Shown in pieces: positions 23,541 to 27,641 of a DNA stretch of 27,641 nt; position 1 is the stretch's first letter, and each line of letters starts with the position of its first letter. The notes under the pieces are model-generated. The model worked only from the letters and a program-made list of their open reading frames with translations, was not told the DNA's origin and did not search any database. The stretch spans positions 1 through 27,641 of the forward strand of contig CAZEDU010000069.1 of the NCBI GenBank assembly GCA_964511185.1, given 5' to 3'. The DNA comes from CAZEDU01 sp964511185. GTDB lineage: Bacteria; Myxococcota; Myxococcia; Myxococcales; Myxococcaceae. A program made the position numbers and the translations under genes.

Positions 23541-26500
23541 GTGTCCATGGCTTGGCATCTTCGATGGGGCTTCGGGTTGTGCTGCTTGGTCTTGGCCGCG
23601 TGCCCTGGCCGACCGGTGGAGGAGCCCGTCGCCATCTGCGGCGACGGCCGCGTCGAAGGCGCCGAGCAATGTGACGACGGCAACCAGGTGGACGGCGACG
23701 GCTGCCAGGCCGACTGCCGCTTGCCGGGCTCGAACCCCGCGCTGTGCGGCAACGGCGCGCTCGACTTCGGCGAGGCCTGCGACGACGGGAACCTGACCGG
23801 CGGCGACGGCTGCGAGAGCGACTGCACGGTGACCGGCGGCGTGGTCGAGGCGTGCGCGCCGGTGGCGACGCAGGCGGCGGCGGGCAGCTGCGAGGTGGAG
23901 GCAGGGGACACCGGGCGGATCATCACGGCGACGGTGCTCACGCCGGGCAAGGTGCTCGAGAACGGGCAGGTGTTCATCGACAGCGCGGGGATGATCGCCT
24001 GCGTCGGCTGTGACTGCGCCGCGGCCGAAGGCGCCGCCAGCGCGACGAAGATCGTCTGCAACGGCGCGGTCGTCTCGCCGGGCCTGATCAACGCGCACGA
24101 CCACATCACGTTCCAGGCGGCGCCCTATGTGCCGAACCCGAGCAAGGCCGACGAGCGCTTCGAGCACCGCCACGACTGGCGCAGGGGCAACGACGGCCAC
24201 ACGGTGGTTTCGGCGGGGGGCAGCGCGACCAACGCGCAGATCAAGTGGGCCGAGCTTCGACAGCTGATGGCGGGCACCACGTCGGTGGCGGGCTCGGGCG
24301 GACAGAACGGGCTCCTGCGCAACCTCGACAAGCCGAACACCAGCAACTCGGGCGGCAACCAGGAGGGGCTGGGGTTCGGTTCGGGGCTCAAGTACGAGAC
24401 GTTCCCGCTGGGCGACTCGAGCGGCCAGGAGCTGACGCAGGGCTGCAACTACCCGAGCATCGACACCGCGAGCGTGGTGCCGCAGAACGCGGCGTACCTG
24501 CCGCACGTGTCCGAGGGCATCGAGGCGTCCGCGCGCAACGAGTTCCTCTGCCTGTCGGAAGAGAGCCGCGGGCTGATCGGCGAGCGCACCGCGATGATTC
24601 ACGGCATCGGCCTCAAGGCGGTCGACATTGGGCTCGTCGCCGCGCGCAAGACGGCGCTCGTCTGGTCGCCGCGCTCGAACATCTTCCTCTACGGCGACAC
24701 CGCGCCGGTGGCCGCGTACTTCCGGATGGGCGTGCCGATCGCGCTCGGCACCGACTGGGTGCGCTCGGGGTCGATGAACCTGCTGCGCGAGCTCCGGTGC
24801 GCGGGCGAGCTGAACGCCAACCACTTCGGCAAGGTGTTCTCGGACGAGCAGCTGTGGCGCATGGTGACCGCGTCGGCCGCCGACGCGCTCAAGGTGTCTT
24901 CGAAGATCGGCCGGCTCGAGGTGGGCAAGGTCGCCGACGTCGCCGTCTTCCGGCAGAAGGACGGCAAGACGTACGGCTCGGTGCTCGAGGCGGAGCCGGG
25001 CGACGTGCTGCTCACGATGCGTGCGGGCAAGGCGCTGTTCGGTGATCAGGTGTTGATCAGCGCGCTCAACTCCGAGAGCTGCGACGCCGTCGACGTGTGC
25101 GGCCAGCAGCGCGCGGTCTGTCTGCAGGGGGAGATTGGCGAAGGGCTGGCCTCGCTGCAGAGCGCGAACGCCAGCACCTATCCGCTCTTCTTCTGCGGCG
25201 CGCCCTTGAACGAGCCCACCTGCGCGCCCAAGCGCACCGCGGCGAACGTGAAGAACGGCTCGACCAGCTACAGCGGCGTGCCGGTCAGCGGCGACGCCGA
25301 TGGCGACGGCGTCCCCGATGGTCAGGACAACTGCCCCGGCGTCTTCAACCCGGCTCGCCCGCTCGACGACGGCAAGCAGGCCGACGGCGATGGCGATGGC
25401 CTGGGCGACGTGTGCGACGTGTGCCCGCTCGCCGCGGGGACCAGCTGCGTCGCGGCGGTGGATCCGAACGACGCCGACGGCGACGGGGTGCCCAACGGGT
25501 CGGACAACTGCCCGTCGGACGCGAACGCGGATCAATCCGACAGCGACAACGACGGCAAGGGCGACGTGTGCGACGCGTGCGCGGCGCCGAACCCCGGCGC
25601 GTCGGCCTGCCCGGTGACCATCTATGACCTGCGCGCGGCGGGCGCGGGCTTCGTGGGCCAGAAGGTGACGCTCTCGAACGTGCTGGTGACGGCGACCGCC
25701 AGCAACGGGCTCTTCCTGCAGGTGCACCCGTCAGACGTCGGGTACCAAGGCGCGGACCGCTCGGGCGTCTTCCTCTTCAAGAACAACCACGGCGCCCAGG
25801 TGGGCGATCGCCTCGACATCACCGAGGCGACGGTGACCGACTTCTTCGGCCAGCTGCAGCTCCAGTCGGCCACCTTCACCATCGGGCTGCGCAACCAGCC
25901 GCTGCCGCCGCCGACCGCGGTGAGCGCGGCCGACATCGCCGACAACGGCAGCCGCGCCGAGGCGCTCGACAGCGTGCTGGTGCAGGTGACGAACGTGACG
26001 GTGACGAACCTCTCGCCGCCGCCGGGGCCAGGGGAGACCGCGCCGACCTACGAGTTCGAGGTGACCGGCGGCTTGCGGGTGAACGACTTTCTGTACCGCT
26101 TGGAGCCGCAGCCCGCGCTGGGCGAGTCGTTCGCGTCGATTGTCGGCATCGCCGAGCTGCGCAACGGGCACCGCAAGCTCGAGCCGCGCAGCGGCGCGGA
26201 CGTGGTGAGCGCGTCGCCGCAGCTCGCGGGCTTTGGGCCGGCGACCAGCTTCACGCGGGTGGGCACCAGCGGGCCGACCTTCCCCGCGCCGCTCAGCGTG
26301 TCGCTCGCGCGCGCGCAGGCGAGCCCCGTCACGGTGCGGGTGACGTCCGCCAGCGCGAGCGTGCAGGTCGCCAACGGCGGCGACGTGGTGATTCCGGCGG
26401 GCCAGGTTTCGGCGCCGGTCGCCGTGACCGGGGTGAGCGCCGACGCGGGCGTGGTGTTGACCGCGAGCCTGGGCGGCACCTCGCTCCACGCGACGGTGCG

Positions 26501-27365
26501 GGTGCTGGCGGCGACCGCGACGGCCAAGCTCACGACGTTGACGCCGCCGTCGGCGCGGGTCCTTCCGGGCGGGACGCTGAAGATGACCGTGTCGCTCGAC
26601 ATTCCGGCGGAGGCGCCGGCGACGGTGAACCTGGCGGTGCAGCCCGCGGCGCTGGGCACGGCGCCGGCGACCGTCCAGATCGCGCAGAACCAGATGTCGG
26701 CCACGTTCGACTTCGTCGCGGCCCCTTCGAACGGGACCGGGCAGCTGCAGGCGAGCCTGGGCGGGCAGGTGCTGAACGCCGCGCTGGTGGTGCAGAGCGG
26801 CAGCGCGAGCGGGCTGGTGATCAACGAGGTCGACTACGACCAACCGTCGACCGACACCGCGGAGTTCGTGGAGATCTACAACGGCGGGAGCGCCGACGTG
26901 GATCTGGCCAACCTGGCGCTGGTGTTGATCAACGGCGGGAACAAGACCGAGTACTTCGTGAGCGGGTCGAGCCGCATCGCGCTCAGCGCCGCCGGGACCA
27001 AGCTGGCGGCGGGGCAATACCTGGTGATTGGACAGGCGGCGGTGGTGAACGCGCTGCCCGCCAACGTGCTGAAGATTTCGTACACCGGGCAGATTCAGAA
27101 CGGGAACCCGGACGCGATCGGCATCCTGGACACGGCGCAGAACGTGCTGCTCGATTCGCTCTCGTACGGCGGCGCGGTGAACGGCGTGACGCTCGGCGGC
27201 AAGAGCTTCGACTTCCAGGAAGGCGTGGGGGCGACGACGGCGCTCGTCGACTCCGGCGGCGTCGTCGGCTCGCTGGCGAGGACCCCGAACGGCAAGGACG
27301 AAGACGCGAACGCGACGGACTTCCAGTTCGTCACCACGCCCACCCCGGGCGCGGCGAACCCGTGA
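23541..27365 (+). CDS. Large multidomain amidohydrolase lipoprotein
   Basis: A 1274-residue protein from GTG 23541 (AAGGAA just upstream; ATG at 23547 is possible). The lipobox is LVLAAC (Cys21). Two DUF4215-like Cys repeats follow (about 33-58 and 69-95, pattern CGDG...GEQCDDGN...GDGC..DC). The amidohydrolase part (about 125-505) keeps the metal ligands His186 and His188 (NAHDH), His322 (PHVSEG), His354 (MIHG) and Asp405 (GTDW), plus WSPRSNIFLYG, placing it near cyclic-amidine/atrazine-type deaminase relatives. Thrombospondin-type-3 calcium-binding repeats (about 580-690, DADGDGVPD..DNCP) follow. Then come an OB-like region (about 693-790), Ig-like segments (about 890-1085) and a C-terminal lamin-tail-like domain (from about 1092, VINEVDYDQ...AEFVEIYN). 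It is probably a lipid-anchored surface hydrolase; substrate unknown. It is divergent from the OYE gene. Confidence 0.92.
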   Translation: MSMAWHLRWGFGLCCLVLAACPGRPVEEPVAICGDGRVEGAEQCDDGNQVDGDGCQADCRLPGSNPALCGNGALDFGEACDDGNLTGGDGCESDCTVTGGVVEACAPVATQAAAGSCEVEAGDTGRIITATVLTPGKVLENGQVFIDSAGMIACVGCDCAAAEGAASATKIVCNGAVVSPGLINAHDHITFQAAPYVPNPSKADERFEHRHDWRRGNDGHTVVSAGGSATNAQIKWAELRQLMAGTTSVAGSGGQNGLLRNLDKPNTSNSGGNQEGLGFGSGLKYETFPLGDSSGQELTQGCNYPSIDTASVVPQNAAYLPHVSEGIEASARNEFLCLSEESRGLIGERTAMIHGIGLKAVDIGLVAARKTALVWSPRSNIFLYGDTAPVAAYFRMGVPIALGTDWVRSGSMNLLRELRCAGELNANHFGKVFSDEQLWRMVTASAADALKVSSKIGRLEVGKVADVAVFRQKDGKTYGSVLEAEPGDVLLTMRAGKALFGDQVLISALNSESCDAVDVCGQQRAVCLQGEIGEGLASLQSANASTYPLFFCGAPLNEPTCAPKRTAANVKNGSTSYSGVPVSGDADGDGVPDGQDNCPGVFNPARPLDDGKQADGDGDGLGDVCDVCPLAAGTSCVAAVDPNDADGDGVPNGSDNCPSDANADQSDSDNDGKGDVCDACAAPNPGASACPVTIYDLRAAGAGFVGQKVTLSNVLVTATASNGLFLQVHPSDVGYQGADRSGVFLFKNNHGAQVGDRLDITEATVTDFFGQLQLQSATFTIGLRNQPLPPPTAVSAADIADNGSRAEALDSVLVQVTNVTVTNLSPPPGPGETAPTYEFEVTGGLRVNDFLYRLEPQPALGESFASIVGIAELRNGHRKLEPRSGADVVSASPQLAGFGPATSFTRVGTSGPTFPAPLSVSLARAQASPVTVRVTSASASVQVANGGDVVIPAGQVSAPVAVTGVSADAGVVLTASLGGTSLHATVRVLAATATAKLTTLTPPSARVLPGGTLKMTVSLDIPAEAPATVNLAVQPAALGTAPATVQIAQNQMSATFDFVAAPSNGTGQLQASLGGQVLNAALVVQSGSASGLVINEVDYDQPSTDTAEFVEIYNGGSADVDLANLALVLINGGNKTEYFVSGSSRIALSAAGTKLAAGQYLVIGQAAVVNALPANVLKISYTGQIQNGNPDAIGILDTAQNVLLDSLSYGGAVNGVTLGGKSFDFQEGVGATTALVDSGGVVGSLARTPNGKDEDANATDFQFVTTPTPGAANP

Positions 27366-27641
27366 GCGCGGTCTAGCCGCAATGCCGTTCAGATAGCGGC
27401 CCCCAGCTCGAGGCGGCCACTTCGATTTCCTACTGAGGCGGGGCGAGGGAGAGATGTCGCGCGCGGTCGGCCTGGAGGAGAAGGGGTCGGACTTGGCGGA
27501 TGCAGCGGCGAACGTCGACCAGCGCCACGACTTCGAGCCGGGGGATGGGCGCTGCTCATCTGTGTGAGCGTCTGGACAAGCCCTGGTGCAGCGAACTGCG
27601 GAGAGAAAGGTGCCGTTTCTGGTACCCAGGACTCCGCAGTT
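27366..27641. other. Right-edge segment without a supported gene
   Basis: No ORF here is convincing. A plus-strand reading at 27454-27567 (37 codons) follows GGGAG and could encode a tiny protein. On the minus strand one frame ending near 27436 reads VVALVDVRRCIRQVRPLLLQADRARHL but lacks an ATG and is cut by a stop upstream, so it may be a decayed gene end. The last 48 bases hold a strong inverted repeat. The stretch GGCCACTTCGATTTCC near 27413-27428 reminds me of subterminal sequence in some IS21-like elements, but this is memory-based and weak. Confidence 0.35.
27594..27641. repeat. Perfect inverted repeat at the window end
   Basis: AACTGCGGAG (27594-27603) and CTCCGCAGTT (27632-27641) form perfect 10-bp arms around 28 bases. 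The interior contains a second pair, AGAAA (27604-27608) with TTTCT (27616-27620), and a GGTACC palindrome with flanking CTG/CAG. The outer arm ends exactly at the last base, so the repeat may extend outside. It could be a mobile-element end, a REP-like repeat or an RNA hairpin; there is no run of T to support a terminator. Confidence 0.55.

Noticed and set aside
25291..25590. DNA repeat suspected from similar GAC/GGC runs
   Set aside because: The repetition is explained by thrombospondin-type-3 Asp/Gly repeats in the encoded protein and is not a separate DNA element.
23517..25727. Minus-strand reading frame of 736 codons opposite the amidohydrolase
   Set aside because: Antisense shadow; the plus strand has signal peptide, metal ligands and repeat domains.
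27454..27567. Small plus-strand gene of 37 codons after GGGAG
   Set aside because: Too short to judge, no signal or domain; high third-position GC is equally expected by chance here. Kept only as a remark in the right-edge entry.

Overview
The window is high-GC bacterial DNA with strong G/C preference at third codon positions, densely packed with genes. The content suggests a member of the Myxococcota (Myxococcales-like): many secreted lipoproteins of poorly known type, Cys-rich DUF4215-like and thrombospondin-type-3 repeats, a CheA-receiver hybrid resembling FrzE, a CheR with TPR-like and receiver extensions, and an HSDL2-like dehydrogenase. This assignment is inferred from gene content; no rRNA or other marker is present. 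I see no tRNA, rRNA, CRISPR array or intact mobile element.

Layout. (1) 1-6.9 kb is a surface-protein and accessory region. It holds a coupled pair on the minus strand (secreted protein, then a three-helix membrane protein with a cupredoxin/carboxypeptidase-regulatory-like tail), a small Cys-rich lipoprotein, a fibronectin-III lipoprotein, an M23-type peptidoglycan protein with three PG-binding domains but no signal peptide, an HSDL2-like short-chain dehydrogenase and a lipoprotein with a carbohydrate-binding-like fold. (2) 6.9-8.1 kb holds an XRE regulator, preceded by a cluster of GTTCG/CGAAC motifs, and a DTW-domain tRNA aminocarboxypropyltransferase; a hairpin terminator closes this block. 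(3) 8.16-11.9 kb is a minus-strand pair: a TonB-dependent receptor followed by a LIVBP-type substrate-binding lipoprotein. (4) 12.1-21.7 kb is a nine-gene chemosensory operon on the minus strand. In transcription order it reads CheY, GAF protein, CheW, CheR-TPR-REC, CheW, CheA-REC, CheB, PF04392-type substrate-binding protein, MCP. (5) 21.9-27.4 kb holds an Old Yellow Enzyme-family oxidoreductase and, divergent from it, a 1274-residue lipoprotein that joins an amidohydrolase to Cys-rich, thrombospondin-3, OB-like, Ig-like and lamin-tail domains. (6) The last 270 bp is noncoding or degenerate and ends in a perfect 10-bp inverted repeat.

How the genes may work together. The chemosensory operon is complete for signalling and adaptation (receptor, two adaptors, kinase, methyltransferase, methylesterase, response regulator) but has no flagellar or pilus genes and no CheZ, CheC, CheX or CheD in the window. 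Its receptor is co-transcribed with a periplasmic binding protein that has no permease or ATPase. Directly downstream, on the same strand, lies a TonB receptor with a second binding protein, also without a permease. The simplest hypothesis is a sensory array that reads ligands captured by orphan binding proteins, possibly ones imported by the adjacent outer-membrane receptor. This is inference from gene order.
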